Source: Neoconidiobolus thromboides FSU 785
Taxonomy: Eukaryota > Entomophthoromycota > Entomophthoromycetes > Entomophthorales > Neoconidiobolaceae
DNA: 35,845 bases
Direction: 5' to 3'
Assembly (NCBI GenBank): GCA_025603075.1
Contig: MU626457.1
Span: 1 to 35,845 of the forward strand
Shown here: positions 1-11,377 of the stretch, in pieces
Layout: each line of letters starts with the position of its first letter
How positions within the stretch are numbered: the first letter of the stretch is position 1
The notes under the pieces: model-generated
The model's input: the letters and a program-made list of their open reading frames with translations, nothing else
Database searches by the model: none
What the model was told of the DNA's origin: nothing
Position numbers and translations under genes: made by a program

Positions 1-982
1 TTATGAGGAATAGCACGTAATAGGTTACAAGCTATATAAGACAAATAGAATAGACAATACTAATGTAAAATCTATGTAAAATACTATTAAGAAAACTTAG
101 TGGCTTTATTAAATGTTCGAGATATCAGGGATTAATTCAGTTAAAAAGCCTCGAACTATTATACTCTGTAAACTCTTTTATACTCTGAAAAGTATAAGTA
201 TCAAAATGAGAAGATAATATTCTTTTGGGTGGAACTAGAAATTCTCATAACAAATCAAAATAATTAACCATGGGACTGACGAAGCGATATTTCACACTCC
301 TTATAAAAAGTAGAATGTATCTGATCAATATAAATTCTAAATAAGTTTATAATGTATACCTCTGGCAAAAATAAATATACTTATTTTTACATAAATCTGC
401 CTTATCTCCCAACCCCTTTTATCAGTTTTTCGCTAGCTAGAACCTCAACTCTAAGTCTTTAGCAATTTACAGGAATCTAACCGTATAGCCTTTACCCTAA
501 TAAACATCATTGTGAAGTTTGAACTCATTGAAACCGAATGGTACCATTGTTTATCACTGAACTTATAGTATTTATATATACTTACCTTTTGTGCCTCAAT
601 GTTAAACCTATGATACTATTTCTTTCTATCTTTTGCCTTTTTTAGTTGTAAACCGTGTAGTTGCTTTTTCTGTTATTTTTTGCTTACTTATTAAGGTACC
701 TCCTTAAGAAATATCTTCTGTCCCTTCCATCCAGGTATGAAACTTCCATAAAGGGTTTATCTTGTGTACAATTTATTTCACTGACAATTTCATTGTTCCC
801 GTTCAATCGTAACAGCCTTTTCATTCTATCAAAGCCATATCGAGTGTAAAAACAAAATGTATCTTACTTTGCTTCTCTATATCTACTGAAGATATAAAAA
901 GGTTAGATTCTCTTCTGAAACTTTTAGAGAAGTTCCATTAAACAAAGCAGTCATTAAATCTAATTAGCCTTAGCATTTAGTA
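1..982. other. Gene-poor AT-rich stretch, no gene recognised
   Basis: I see no supportable gene here. A 62-codon open frame at 661-849 (+) has no ATG start, is hydrophobic and matches no family I know; it could be a coding relic or chance. The stretch 390-560 is slightly richer in C than its surroundings but has stops in every frame I checked. No tRNA, telomeric repeat or rRNA was seen. Confidence 0.6.
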
Positions 983-1074
983 TATGGGATGTTTTTTTTG
1001 GCTTCATTACTTTTTCTATCTTTTAAGCATTATTTGAGTGGAAAAATTGTTAAACATAAAAATACATCCCCATA
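983..1074 (+). mobile_element. ~104-bp MITE family, copy 1 (internally shortened)
   Basis: This is one member of a family repeated about ten times in this window. It begins TATGGGATG and ends CATCCCCATA, so its ends are inverted repeats. Inside it are the family hallmarks: a run of T, then GGCTTCATTACTTTTT, then a central hairpin whose right arm is GAGTGGAAAAATTGTTA. This copy is about 92 bp because part of the right internal segment is missing. A TA dinucleotide lies at both borders, consistent with a TA target duplication. It has no coding capacity. Confidence 0.85.
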
Positions 1075-2923
1075 TTATTTTAATTAATAAGACAATTGGA
1101 GTCAATCCCTTTCAAAAAAATAATAGAAATTAGTTCAATCTATTTGTAAGCTATAAATTAAGATTATTTAAAAAGATGCAATGTTTTATATTGATATTGT
1201 AAGTTATATTATACATTACCTCAAATTGTAACACAGGTACTTTTCCATAATTTTATAAGTATTTTTTTACTGAGAAAAGGTAAGCGTTTGTTCAGCTCCC
1301 AATGGTAATAAGCTACTTATTTTATTATGATTTCAATAATTATAGTTCTAGAAAAAGTTATAAAATCAAGCCAAGGTTACTTGATGTATTTCATTAATTC
1401 ATCGTTTCTTTCCTGTTGGAATTACAGTCCTTTTAGAAACCTTGACAAAAATCACTCTCTACTCTCTACTTTTTTTGATTTATTAGGATAGCTTACAGTT
1501 AAATGTCTTAATTTTCTAATCTTTGCTTAGTTTTTTCGAATATAAAGTACATTTTTACAAATATATAAGCCCAGAGTATTAAATAATTTTAAGCAAAAAC
1601 CACCAAAACTAACAAAATACTAGAATTTACAACTTTCGAGTTTTTTTACTTCTAGCTATTTAAAGCTTCATCATTGGTAAATATATACAAAATGTGTGAT
1701 GGGTACAAAAAAATATAGCTCCTTAATTTCAAAAATAGTTGAAAAGAAGTTAAAAACAAAAGACATCCCAACCACAAACCAAACTGTTCTAGGTTTTTCC
1801 AAAAGTTTCTTCTATTCTGGATAAAACAAAGTTACTTTACTGTAAAAATTATTTACTGATACAAATTATACTGCTGCCATAAAGATTCATTCAAAATTAC
1901 GGAAACTTGCGAAAAGGCCTAATAAAATAATTTCTAATTTTATAAAGCTAGTTGGGGTTCAAAGTTCGTCTTTGATAACGCTAAAAAGGAATTTATTGGT
2001 TAAAGAGTGTTTTTTCGAAATCTTGAATCTTTCTGGGAAGGCGTTTTATTTGTCAAGCTAATTAATTGAATAGATTTGGTAGTCAATTAGTACAAGCATT
2101 TTTCGCAACGGAATTTTTTCAAGGGCGCTGTTGCTATAAGAGAATTGTTGAAATTATTAATATTAAAACATGTTTTTAATGTTCTATATTAAAATTATTC
2201 AGTACTTTTATATTCTTAAATAAAATATACCTTTCATTATAGATATAGAGTTAAAAGAGATCAACTTATGCTGCACATAAATTAAATAAAAAAATATAAA
2301 TTATAGCTGTCAAAATTTTTTTAAGATGTTTAGTATCTAATCTTATGGTACTTTTTAAATGTTTGATATAGCGACTCCACAATAGAGTACGTAGTATTGA
2401 TCTTTATTTAGTATAATAGCAAAAATTAAATTATAGCTAAAAATAAACGAATCTGAGATTCAAGTAGACCCTTCATTTATTAAATATCGTATAAATTCTC
2501 TAACTTAACAATTGAGTTTGATCCCATCAATTATTCTTAAAATAGGGCCTGGTTAGAAGCTTGATTGGTTTCTAATTTAATTAATTATCTATTTTGATTT
2601 TATCTTTAACTAAAAAATATTCTAATTGATACATGCTATTAGAAACCTTGGAAATTCTACCATTGTTATATATGTTATCGGGTTTTTCTTGAATAACCTC
2701 TGCCTTTAGATGAACTTCATACGTAAAGTAATTTATGTTTAAATATTTTTAAGTTTTAATGAAAAATGTGATTTTAAAGGAAAGTTTTAAAAGTTTGATA
2801 CAGTAAAGTTAGAATAACAAATTCTTATAAAAAGAATGACTATAAGCCTTTGTTATATAAATAGGCATTTTTAATTTTTTCAAATTTTTTTAAAAGATTT
2901 AACTTTATAATCTGTTTATTTAA
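1075..2923. other. Long AT-rich intergenic region
   Basis: No open frame of interest, repeat array or RNA gene was recognised in about 1.8 kb. The last part presumably holds the promoter and 5' leader of the receptor gene that starts at 2924, but I cannot point to a specific element. Confidence 0.6.
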
Positions 2924-3829
2924 ATGGATAAAAACGATCCTCTCTTTTCAACTAACTACCTTATCATAGCTTTGGCATTCGCAGCAGTCTTCCTCAACAC
3001 ATTCTTAATATATTTCTGTTTTAAAGTGAAGCCGTTGGCAAGAGATTTAAAATTAATTATAGCAGTAGCCTCAGTAGAGCTTTGTGCACCCTTAGTGACC
3101 TCGATCGATTATCTATATTATTTTATATATGGCGTAAAGTTGATTAATATCAACTTGGGTTGTCAGGTCCTTGGCTTTATTATAGGAGCAGCTTATTATT
3201 ATGAGATTCAAATCAATGTATTTTTAGCCTTGGAAAGGTTATGTAAAATCTCCGAAATTAAATTGCCAAGGTATGTGTATTTACCGATACATTTAAATGG
3301 ACTCGTTTTTATTGGATTGTCAATATACTGTGTATCCCAACGTTTAATGGTACCATCTGCTACTGAATTAATATGTATGTATCCTGTAGTTGATTCAACC
3401 ATTGGAGCAACCACATATTATTATTCAATCTTTAGTTTCTTTTTTGGGATAGTAATAATAACTTATTGTTATTATAAATTAGCTAGAAATATAACGAGCA
3501 TGCAAAAATTTGTTGAAATTGAAATGAATTGCAATTCAAATCAATCTATAAGTGATAAAAACTCCAAGTATAATATAGTTTTTCTTAAACTATATACAAT
3601 CTTGGCTATTTATACTACCTGTATGTTTGGTTCTTTTTTATTTCACTTGTTAGAAAGTATTTTTCATTACATTTATGGTAAAGTAAATCCGATTATTCTT
3701 GTTATGAATCAACTTGCAGAAATCATGTTTCTAATCGGTATTCTTGCAAACTCAAGTTTCTTTTTAATATTACATACAGGTATTTCTAACGAAGTTAAGA
3801 AGTTTTGTACCAACATTAAATGTTGGTAG
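2924..3829 (+). CDS. Seven-transmembrane, rhodopsin-family-like G-protein-coupled receptor
   Basis: A single ATG-started exon encodes 301 aa. Seven hydrophobic segments can be placed at about residues 11-32, 40-62, 79-105, 118-140, 163-186, 217-242 and 257-284. Family A features are visible: Cys80 at the top of helix 3 and Cys151 in extracellular loop 2, which could form the usual disulphide; an acid-Arg pair (LER, 103-105) where DRY is expected at the end of helix 3; a basic third cytoplasmic loop; and an NSSFF motif (276-280) in helix 7 in place of NPxxY. Cys295 and Cys300 could be palmitoylated. It would sit in the plasma membrane and signal through a heterotrimeric G protein, but the ligand is unknown. 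It is intronless and isolated among MITE copies. This type is not the classical Ste2, Ste3 or cAMP-receptor type of higher fungi. A divergent non-GPCR 7TM protein is the alternative. Confidence 0.75.
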   Translation: MDKNDPLFSTNYLIIALAFAAVFLNTFLIYFCFKVKPLARDLKLIIAVASVELCAPLVTSIDYLYYFIYGVKLININLGCQVLGFIIGAAYYYEIQINVFLALERLCKISEIKLPRYVYLPIHLNGLVFIGLSIYCVSQRLMVPSATELICMYPVVDSTIGATTYYYSIFSFFFGIVIITYCYYKLARNITSMQKFVEIEMNCNSNQSISDKNSKYNIVFLKLYTILAIYTTCMFGSFLFHLLESIFHYIYGKVNPIILVMNQLAEIMFLIGILANSSFFLILHTGISNEVKKFCTNIKCW

Positions 3830-4140
3830 TTAGATAGAAAGCTGTTTGAATTTGTTGTTTTATTTCAATTAATAAAAAATGGATTTACCGTACTATTTTA
3901 TATTGTTTTTGATAATAATTTATAACTTTGGTTAGTAATAACTTAAACTACAAGCTTAAGCATACATTTAATTGCGGATTTATCACTTTTATATCTTGAT
4001 TCATGTTTGTTATGTGATAATCCCTTTTTTATGATATTCTTTTTTGAAAGACATTCCTTGAAACAAAAATCAATAGCTCAATTATAAAAAACAGAAAAGA
4101 AAGGATATGAACAAATGGTTAAAAAGCAACTCGATTTACC
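3830..4140. other. 3' flank of the receptor gene
   Basis: AT-rich sequence carrying AATAAA at about 3870, 40 bp after the stop codon, which could serve as the polyadenylation signal. Nothing else was recognised before the next MITE copy. Confidence 0.45.
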
Positions 4141-4244
4141 ATGGGGATGTTTTTTTTGGCTTCATTACTTTTTCCACCCTTTAAGCGCTATTTGAGTGGA
4201 AAAATTATTAGTAAAGCTCTTAAATATAAAATACATCCCCATAG
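4141..4244 (+). mobile_element. ~104-bp MITE family, copy 2 (best preserved, + orientation)
   Basis: Starts ATGGGGATGT and ends ACATCCCCATA, giving nearly perfect terminal inverted repeats of about 10-11 bp. The central hairpin is clear: TTTTTCCAC on the left pairs with GTGGAAAAA on the right, and its loop contains AAGCGCT. No protein is encoded, so mobility would need a transposase supplied from elsewhere. Confidence 0.9.
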
Positions 4245-4484
4245 GATAACCTACTCTAAACACAATTTTAAAAGTTTAGTTAAAATGACATGTCAGTTCT
4301 AATATTTACACAAAGCTTTGTCCATACTTAACACATATAAAAGTATCAAAAATAGTCTGTGTTTTCTGCTCAAAAGTATTTTTATATCAAGATTCAAATA
4401 ATACTTTAAAAGTAATGAATGCGATCAATGTTGAATATTTAGTTATTTGCTCTGGTAAGTTTTTTGACTCTTCAATCTTTAAAA

Positions 4485-4587
4485 TATGGAGGATGTTTTT
4501 TTGGTTTCATTACTTTTTTCATTTTTTAGGCACTATTGAGTGAAAAAAACACTAGCAAATTTCTTAAACAAAAAAGACACTTCCATA
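4485..4587 (+). mobile_element. ~104-bp MITE family, copy 3
   Basis: Begins TATGGAGGATG and ends CACTTCCATA, with TA at both borders. It keeps the T run, the TTCATTACTTTTT block and the central hairpin (TTTTTTCAT.. / ..GTGAAAAAA) with several substitutions. It lies 240 bp after copy 2 in the same orientation. Confidence 0.85.
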
Positions 4588-4741
4588 TATAATGTTAGTT
4601 TTATACTACCTCTGCTCCTAACTAAATACATATTTTGCTTTTTAGGCTGACCAAAAATTGTCTCATTTTTAAAAGTATTTGAAAGGGGCAACCCCCCACA
4701 AGTAGTTTATTATAGATATTTAAACAAATATATAGAGAGCA

Positions 4742-4967
4742 GTAGGTTATTTGGAAATAATTTCGCATCCAAATTTGTTCTTAGACAGTCTATCAATTAT
4801 AGGGGAAAAGTCAGTTTACTATTTGATTCTCTATTCAATTATTAAAAAAGAACCTGAAAGATGGAAATGTATAAGATCAAAAGCTGATTTTGCATGGAAT
4901 ATGTATATAATCCTAAGGACCGAGGAATATGAATTGGCTATGAATTCCAAATCTAAATTTTTTAAAA
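4742..4967 (+). pseudogene. Coding-like fragment, product unknown, ending in a MITE copy
   Basis: An open frame of about 75 codons has protein-like composition (charged and aromatic residues, e.g. KKEPERWKCIRSKADFAWN around 4847-4903) but no ATG start and a stop just upstream. At its 3' end it runs straight into a truncated MITE at 4968, whose sequence supplies its last codons. I do not recognise the family. The simplest reading is a gene fragment cut by MITE insertion or deletion; a chance open frame cannot be excluded. Confidence 0.3.
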
Positions 4968-5039
4968 TATGGGGATGTAATTTTTTTAAGAATTTTATTA
5001 ACAATCTTTCTACTCAAATAGCGCTTAGAGAATGAAAGA
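4968..5039 (-). mobile_element. ~104-bp MITE family, truncated copy 4 (minus orientation)
   Basis: Starts TATGGGGATGTA and continues with TTTAAGAATTTTATTAAC and CTACTCAAATAGCGCTTAGAG, matching the reverse complement of the family core. It loses similarity at about 5040, before the second terminal repeat, so it is a one-ended copy. Confidence 0.75.
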
Positions 5040-6230
5040 CATTTGTACTCATTAGTATAAGATACAAAGTAGTAAAAAGAAGCAGTAAAAATAATCCGAA
5101 AAACAATTTTATAATAACATGTAGTAATGCCTATCATTTCAGTGCTGTGTTCACTTTTTAAAAGTAGGAATTATAAAATATTCCTAATTAAACTTATACA
5201 AAAATATCCTTCATTTCCTCAACAATGCCTAGGCATATATATTTTTAATAAGCAACTAGTCCTCCATTTTTAATCTTGAAAAATGAACAAATATTCAAAG
5301 GGAAAAATATATCTGGTACATCAAAGCAAATGCTTATAGTGAATATTCAAAGAACAATACACCGTTCAAGCTTACGCTTTTAACCATATAAATAGACTGC
5401 TATTTTTGTATTTATTCATTAGCTATCTATTATTATATCAATCTACTTTTAAAAAAGTGCTTTAAGAAAAAGAATAATCATGTAATTTTTCATCATAATC
5501 GCATAGTTCAATACGGAGGTTGAAAAAGAGTGTATTAAAAAGTTTGGCTGACAACTTTATAAGCATATGAATAAACTTAATATTAATACTACACAATTAC
5601 TCTTGATGGTATTAAAAATAGATAAGTAAAATTGCCAAGTTTTTGTTTTTGTTTTATTAAAGTATGACTATAGTCATCATCTTTACACTCTTTTTTGCTA
5701 AGATTTTAAATTTAGAATTTAACTCACACTCAATCTAAATATAACTTTTAAATTAACCACACTATTACCTCATTCCAAATTTAAGCCAATAAAACTTATG
5801 GATCTTTTTGCGAAATGTAATTAAAAATAAAAATAATTAAACAAAAAAGTAAAATTATTAGGGCACTTTTAAAAGTAAAAGCGGGAAAACTCAAACATTA
5901 TAGACAATCAATTGTTAATTTATAATTTTTTGATAAAGGTCATTCTCATTTTTAATTAGAAATTGGAAAAGCTGCATAATTTGATAAGAAAAGAAGCGGT
6001 GAATAAACGAAAAATATCCAATCAAAATCCAATCATCTCGATTAATCCAGATAGATTGGTCCTAAAAAAAACTTACTGCAATTTTGAAATTTAAATAATT
6101 AATAATCTAATAAATAGATACTTGGTAATAACAGTAACAAAAATTAATTTATGCTAATTTATTGCTTGTACAGGTGTAATAAATAAAGTATTTACAAAGG
6201 GGGAAGGAGAATAAAAAAAGGGATAGAATT
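5040..6230. other. AT-rich intergenic region
   Basis: No gene, RNA or repeat was recognised. The part next to 6230 is the 3' flank of the minus-strand ankyrin gene. Confidence 0.55.
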
Positions 6231-6911
6231 CTATATCTTTAAAAGATTTGGCTTGGAAGCTTGATTTAAAAAGCTTACTAAGGGGCTTGATTTAGCTATT
6301 GTTACAATACTTGTAGTGTCGTAATTAACTAAATTATATGACTTATCTTTTAGATCCGATAAACTTTTTCTTCTAATATTTACATCATTTATATCTAAAC
6401 ATAACTCGGATTTAACGTCTTTCTTTAACATTTTATATAGCAATGGCTCTTGTTTTACTAAGTATTCAGTCATCAACATGGTGGCTGGAACATCTCCTCT
6501 AGCTAAGGCGATAGAAAGTGGGGTTGAGCCATATTTATCCAAAACATGAACCAACGCTCCATTCTCTAGTAAAAGTTTGATCATTTCTAAATTACCATTA
6601 GCTACAGCGTAGTGTAAAGCAGTGCAGCCAACTTCTTGTTTATTCCTAGATAAAGATAATGATCCAGAATATCTTCTAGGTTTTCTTCTTCCATTAACAT
6701 CGCATCCTTTTTCTATGAGATATTTCACTATATGGAGTTGACCATGACATGCGGCTATATGTATTGGTAATAAACCATTTAATACTGAATCTATAGGTTG
6801 ACCATTATCTAATGCAAATTTAACAAGGCCTATGTTTCCAGATGCAGCAGCGGAGTGTAAACCCAAGTTGACTTTACTGGTTGATTTAAACGGGAAATTC
6901 AATTTATTCAT
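6231..6911 (-). CDS. Ankyrin-repeat protein
   Basis: An intronless gene for 226 aa, starting at the ATG at 6909-6911. Four ankyrin repeats are visible: about residues 15-44, 45-77, 95-127 and 128-160. They show the usual signatures (LHSAAASGN, LPIHIAACHGQ, TALHYAVANGN, STPLSIALARG). Repeats 2 and 3 are separated by a basic Ser-rich insert (about 75-93, with RRKPRR), which could be a nuclear-localisation or phosphorylation segment. The C-terminal 65 residues hold no recognised domain. Ankyrin repeats bind protein partners, so no catalytic role is implied. Similar short proteins with a basic insert between repeats occur in zygomycete fungi as far as I recall, but the partner and process are unknown. 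Its lack of introns contrasts with the intron-rich genes on the right of the window. Confidence 0.88.
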   Translation of the reverse strand: MNKLNFPFKSTSKVNLGLHSAAASGNIGLVKFALDNGQPIDSVLNGLLPIHIAACHGQLHIVKYLIEKGCDVNGRRKPRRYSGSLSLSRNKQEVGCTALHYAVANGNLEMIKLLLENGALVHVLDKYGSTPLSIALARGDVPATMLMTEYLVKQEPLLYKMLKKDVKSELCLDINDVNIRRKSLSDLKDKSYNLVNYDTTSIVTIAKSSPLVSFLNQASKPNLLKI

Positions 6912-7810
6912 ATTTAAAAGATATCAATTCAACTCTGATATTAAATTGATATTAAATTTTAATTTACAGTTAAACTATGTCAACAAAAAATTTTGTTTCA
7001 AAAAATTCAATTAAACTTTAAAATGGAAAGTTTTTGCTTTTATATCTTTTTTTTAGTTGCTTATTTATTCTTTGCAAAGTTCACCACTGTAATTTTTGTT
7101 CTTTAAGCAACTAATTTATTACGTTACAGTAAGTGTAGTTTGTAATTTTGGTTATTGATTTTATTGGTTGATCTCCCTTAGGTTGCTTAGGAATCTAGGA
7201 TTTAGCCATTATAAATTTAGATGTTTGCTGCCATAATTTAATAACCACTCTTAGTCATTAAATTTGAATGTTTATCATCGTCCTCTCAATTACCTTTTAT
7301 TTGGTAACTGATTGATTTGTCCGACAACTCCATTCATTTCAACCAATCAATTGGGTTATATTGAAAATAGCTCAAGTTTTGATATTAAACTTTGCTATAA
7401 CCAACTTAATAGGCTAACAACCTAATTACTGTTTTTAAGCTATTAAACTATTATTATTACTATTATATTAATATAATATAGTATTTAAAAGTAAGCATAT
7501 AGATTATATGATATGATTTCATTCCCCTTTTAGTCAGCAAATAAACTATTGGAAATAAAAACCATATGTATGTAAACCCTTCTTTAATATGAAGCATCTG
7601 ATGAATGTTAGGATAAATAATGACGACTATCCTAAAATTTATATTTTATAAAGTAACCAACTATTGAATCTTATTTTTATTTTTAAAGCAAATAATTAGT
7701 TTAAAAAAATTAAAATTCATCTACTATTTTTTATTAATAAACTGAAACATGACATCACCCTGATAATGAAAGCGGAATATAGCCTAATCTTATTTTAAAT
7801 ATATTATTAA

Positions 7811-7867
7811 TAAAAATAACTATAAAAATAACTATAAAAATAAATATAAAAATAAATATAAAAATAT
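7811..7867. repeat. 12-bp tandem repeat, about 4.7 copies
   Basis: The unit is TAAAAATAACTA, changing to TAAAAATAAATA in the later copies. It is a short AT minisatellite in a gene desert with no evident function. Confidence 0.85.
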
Positions 7868-7919
7868 GAAATAAAACCAAAATTTTCGAAGTTCCTTAAG
7901 ATGAATAATAAATTACATG

Positions 7920-7948
7920 AAAATTAATTAATTATATTAATTAATTTT
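7920..7948. repeat. AT-only perfect inverted repeat
   Basis: AAAATTAATTAA (7920-7931) is followed by a 5-base spacer and its reverse complement (7937-7948), giving a 12-bp stem. Such palindromes arise easily in A/T-only sequence, so function is doubtful. Confidence 0.7.
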
Positions 7949-10416
7949 ATAATTGCTTTAATATATTAATTAATTAATTAAGAAAATGTTATTAATTGAA
8001 TTTTCTTTATTAGGATAAATTTATAATGACTTTTTATTCCATTTATTTATTAGAGCTATTAATAAATTTTGGGTTTAAGTTATATTAATTATAGAATTAA
8101 CATTTTACTTGGGTAAAGCATTAATTAGTTCTGGTATATAGGTTAAGTTAGCTTACTATTGAAGACGAAGCTAGATTAAACTGCATTACCATGTATAACA
8201 TCAGGATTTTGTATTTAGTACTGCTTATGATTTATAATTAGCTTACAACTATTAAAGATATGATACAACTTATATGACCGTTGATTATCTAATCAAGAAT
8301 TTATGTTTTTAAATTAATTTATTATTCAAATGAGCTTTCTAAATTAATATTCAAGTTTCATCAATTTGAATATTAATTTATGATATAAGATAAATAGTAG
8401 TTCAGTTAAACCTGAGTTAAAAAATATTTTCTTATAAAGTAATATCATTTTTAGAGTATAATAGTTATATCTTAAGAAAGGATAGTGGTCTAATACGTAT
8501 GGTTTTATATTCAATGTTAATGTTCAAATTTATAGAAAATCTTTACATAGTATAATATTAGCGAAAGCTTTCACATGCAAAATCATTAATACTCTAGAAT
8601 TACAGATAATTTCCAAAACTTGGAATATTTCGCTATAATTGCTGCATACTTCACACTTTATTTACTTATTAGAATTTTAGAATATTTGTTTGTATCCTTG
8701 AAAGAGTTGGTAAATTCTCAAATGAGTCATTAACAAAAATAGCTATGTTTAATTATGAAAAAGAGAACAGGGGTCATTATACCCCCGAACATTTAATAAA
8801 GTTTAGTTTGGCTCTTGATTGATCAATAACTTACATAAGTAAGTTTAAGAACCCTGGTCTAATTTTAAATATTTTTCCAGCTTAGTCTCGATTTAATTTG
8901 AAAAAATTCAAAATGAGGGATAAAAAATGACTTTAAATATAAACTAATCTATTTAACAAATCAAACTAATATTAAAGTTCACGTTTATTGTAACAGTAGC
9001 TTAGTATACTACTTACTGTTTATAAATAAAATAACTCTAAATGCTATAAAAATTACCATTGGACTTCATTACAAATGATGATATGAGGCCCATTAGGCTT
9101 ATATCTATTATTTATTACATTTGAAATCACGGTAATTAAGGTTATTTACCTTTTATTGATTTATTAGTTTATATATCATTCTTATTTTTCAATAAATAAG
9201 TAATTACAAGAAATGGTGTTAGATAATAAATTTGTTTATTTTAATAATATTAATGCAAGTCAATGCGTTTATAACATTTTAATATATAATTGTTAGAAAG
9301 TAACCTATGTTAGCATATTGATTTGAGTTATTTAATTTGAATTTGATAAGAGATCTAGGTTGAAAACGTGAGAAATAAATCTAAGAATCTTATAACTGTA
9401 TATTTGTAAGTAACAAGACATTTATAATCTGGGGTCAAAAACTGCTTATAATTCAGAAAGATTTTTAAATCACTAATTCAAATCTAATCTTATATTATTA
9501 ATTTAATAGAATTTATTCTTTAAAAAAACTAGTAGGATTATTTTAATAATTATAAAACGACAATTGAATTGAAATAAAAAAACAGCAATAAATTAGATAA
9601 AGCTATTATTATTGATTTATTTGTTGATTATAATACTAATTTTATATACCAAAGATGTACGTCATTATTATAATAAAATTAACAAGGTTATAAAAGTATA
9701 GCTTGTTATTATTCTCATTGAGTATGAAACAGTTTTGTTTTTGACCTTTAAACTTCAGTCTCTTATAAATTGTTTTGAATTGTACTATAATGTCAAACAG
9801 CATTAACTTAATTCAGTATACATGTAGAACAGGGTCTATTTAATATTTCATTGTTCTCATTAGTGTTAAACTTACTCAATATTTACTAATGTATTAATAA
9901 TAAAGCTTAATTAATAAAGGCTAAGATGTGACAAGGGCTTATTTTATCATGATTCAAAAATATTATCACAGTTTACTCATTTAATAAATTATTTACTTAG
10001 ATATAGCTATAACTTGAAAACTATAATAGACAGACAAATCAAAATACTTTTTTCATAAACTTACACCAAGGTGCCATCTAGACTCAATTTCTTACCTGGT
10101 ATTGTTTTGGAGGAGATAATGAATTTTTCAAACAGTATTTGTTTAAGATTGTGGATAGAATAGTCAAATATATTATTTATTCACTTTATAATAACTATGT
10201 ATGATTTGAATTTGACCAAAAGAGGTTCATTATATAAAACGGATTATTAATGAGACATGAAGGTAGACTGTACCACTATCGAGTACTTGAACTATTATCC
10301 AAATGTGTAATTTGTACATCATAATATACTTGATAATGACAACAGTGATGATGGTACCAAAATAAATGCTAATTTTTCAAATTTATCAAAGCTAAGTATC
10401 TTCAGTTAATTATAAA

Positions 10417-10523
10417 CATGCGGGGATGTATATTTGTATTTAAGGATTTTGCTAGTAATTTTTCCACTCAAATAGCGCTTGAAAGATGGAAAAAGTAGTG
10501 AAGCCAAAAAAAACACTCCCATG
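10417..10523 (-). mobile_element. ~104-bp MITE family, copy 5 (minus orientation)
   Basis: Starts CATGCGGGGATGTA and ends CACTCCCATG. It carries the family core in reverse (TCCACTCAAATAGCGCTTGA, then GATGGAAAAAGTAGTGAAGCC). It lies just upstream of the leucine-rich-repeat relic at 10650. Confidence 0.88.
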
Positions 10524-10649
10524 TATCAGTATTATCCATGTATTAGTATTATTTGGCAGTTATTTATGTCAACCTAAAGAGCTTGGGATTTTTGAAGATG
10601 TTATGGTTATTAATAATATTTCTCACTTGTTTAAATCCAAATAAATTCA

Positions 10650-11377
10650 TTTTGTAGTTTAGATCTACGCGGATTTAATGTGATTAAAGCAAACCTTGAT
10701 AGCTTGAAGGCATTACAATTAAAGTCGGATGAGCTAGTTAATACAACTAAAATCAGTCCCAATATAAAGTTTGGTTTATCTTTGAAACTAGAAATAGAAA
10801 GAAACTTAATGTTTAGACCTTTCAGTGATTTGAAGCAATTAAAGAATATAAAGTTAATAATTTGTGATAATGTTTCTTTTATTAATATACATGATATAAA
10901 ATCAATTGAAAGCAACAATATTACCACTTTGAATCTTTTAGATTTTAGGGATACGGTCAATTACGATTAATTACGGTTGTTTAAAGTTATTAACCTTAAG
11001 AGAAGTTTGTGGATTATTTATCAAAAGAATTATTGTATAAGATTTCAATTTTACCAATTATTCAGACTATTTCTCTTCTTTTGATAAAGTTTGATATAAG
11101 AGAAATATTTAATAAAGGTAATTTAAATGTGATTAATATAGGTAGCAAAGGATGTATTCCAATTAAGTGTACGTTTGTAAAACAACTCATTACTCATCAT
11201 TTCTATAGTACATTTGAAGGATGTCCCTATTTTTTGTTTTTCTTTCTAAACCTTGAAGTACTTAGAACCATAAACTCTACTTTAACCGTTATATTTAAAG
11301 AATTTAATTACAATCTTAGTACTCATTTAGTGTTCTTTGCCCTTATGATCTCTGGTATAATTACTAATTTTTCTTGA
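10650..11377 (+). pseudogene. Decayed leucine-rich-repeat (RNI/F-box-like) gene
   Basis: The first open segment (about 10650-10970) reads as leucine-rich repeat: it contains SLKALQLKSDEL, FSDLKQLKNIKLIICDNV and NITTLNLLDF, the LxxLxLxxC/N pattern of RNI-like proteins. It ends at a stop. Coding similarity then seems to resume in another frame (LKLLTLREVCGLF) and again at about 11009-11377, where LNLEVLRTINSTL is LRR-like. No single ATG-started frame joins the parts and no clean intron explains the breaks, so I read it as a broken gene. F-box/LRR proteins choose ubiquitination substrates, but no F-box is visible here. A short real protein from 11009 is the less likely alternative. Confidence 0.5.

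Larger units (their letters stand above)
6912..10416. other. 3.5-kb AT-rich gene desert
   Basis: No open frame of note on either strand. It contains a short minisatellite (7811-7867), a long AT-only inverted repeat (7920-7948) and many short A/T tracts. No tRNA, known ncRNA or transposon terminus was recognised. Confidence 0.6.

Noticed and set aside
661-849. 62-codon hydrophobic frame on the plus strand
   Set aside because: It begins with TTG, has no ATG, no family match and no splice partner; such frames are expected in T-rich DNA.
3208-3414. 68-codon frame on the minus strand
   Set aside because: Antisense to the receptor gene, whose plus-strand frame has clear membrane segments and motifs.
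7920-7990. Dense AT palindromes as a possible replication origin or centromere
   Set aside because: Only A/T low-complexity sequence; nothing distinguishes it from the general composition.
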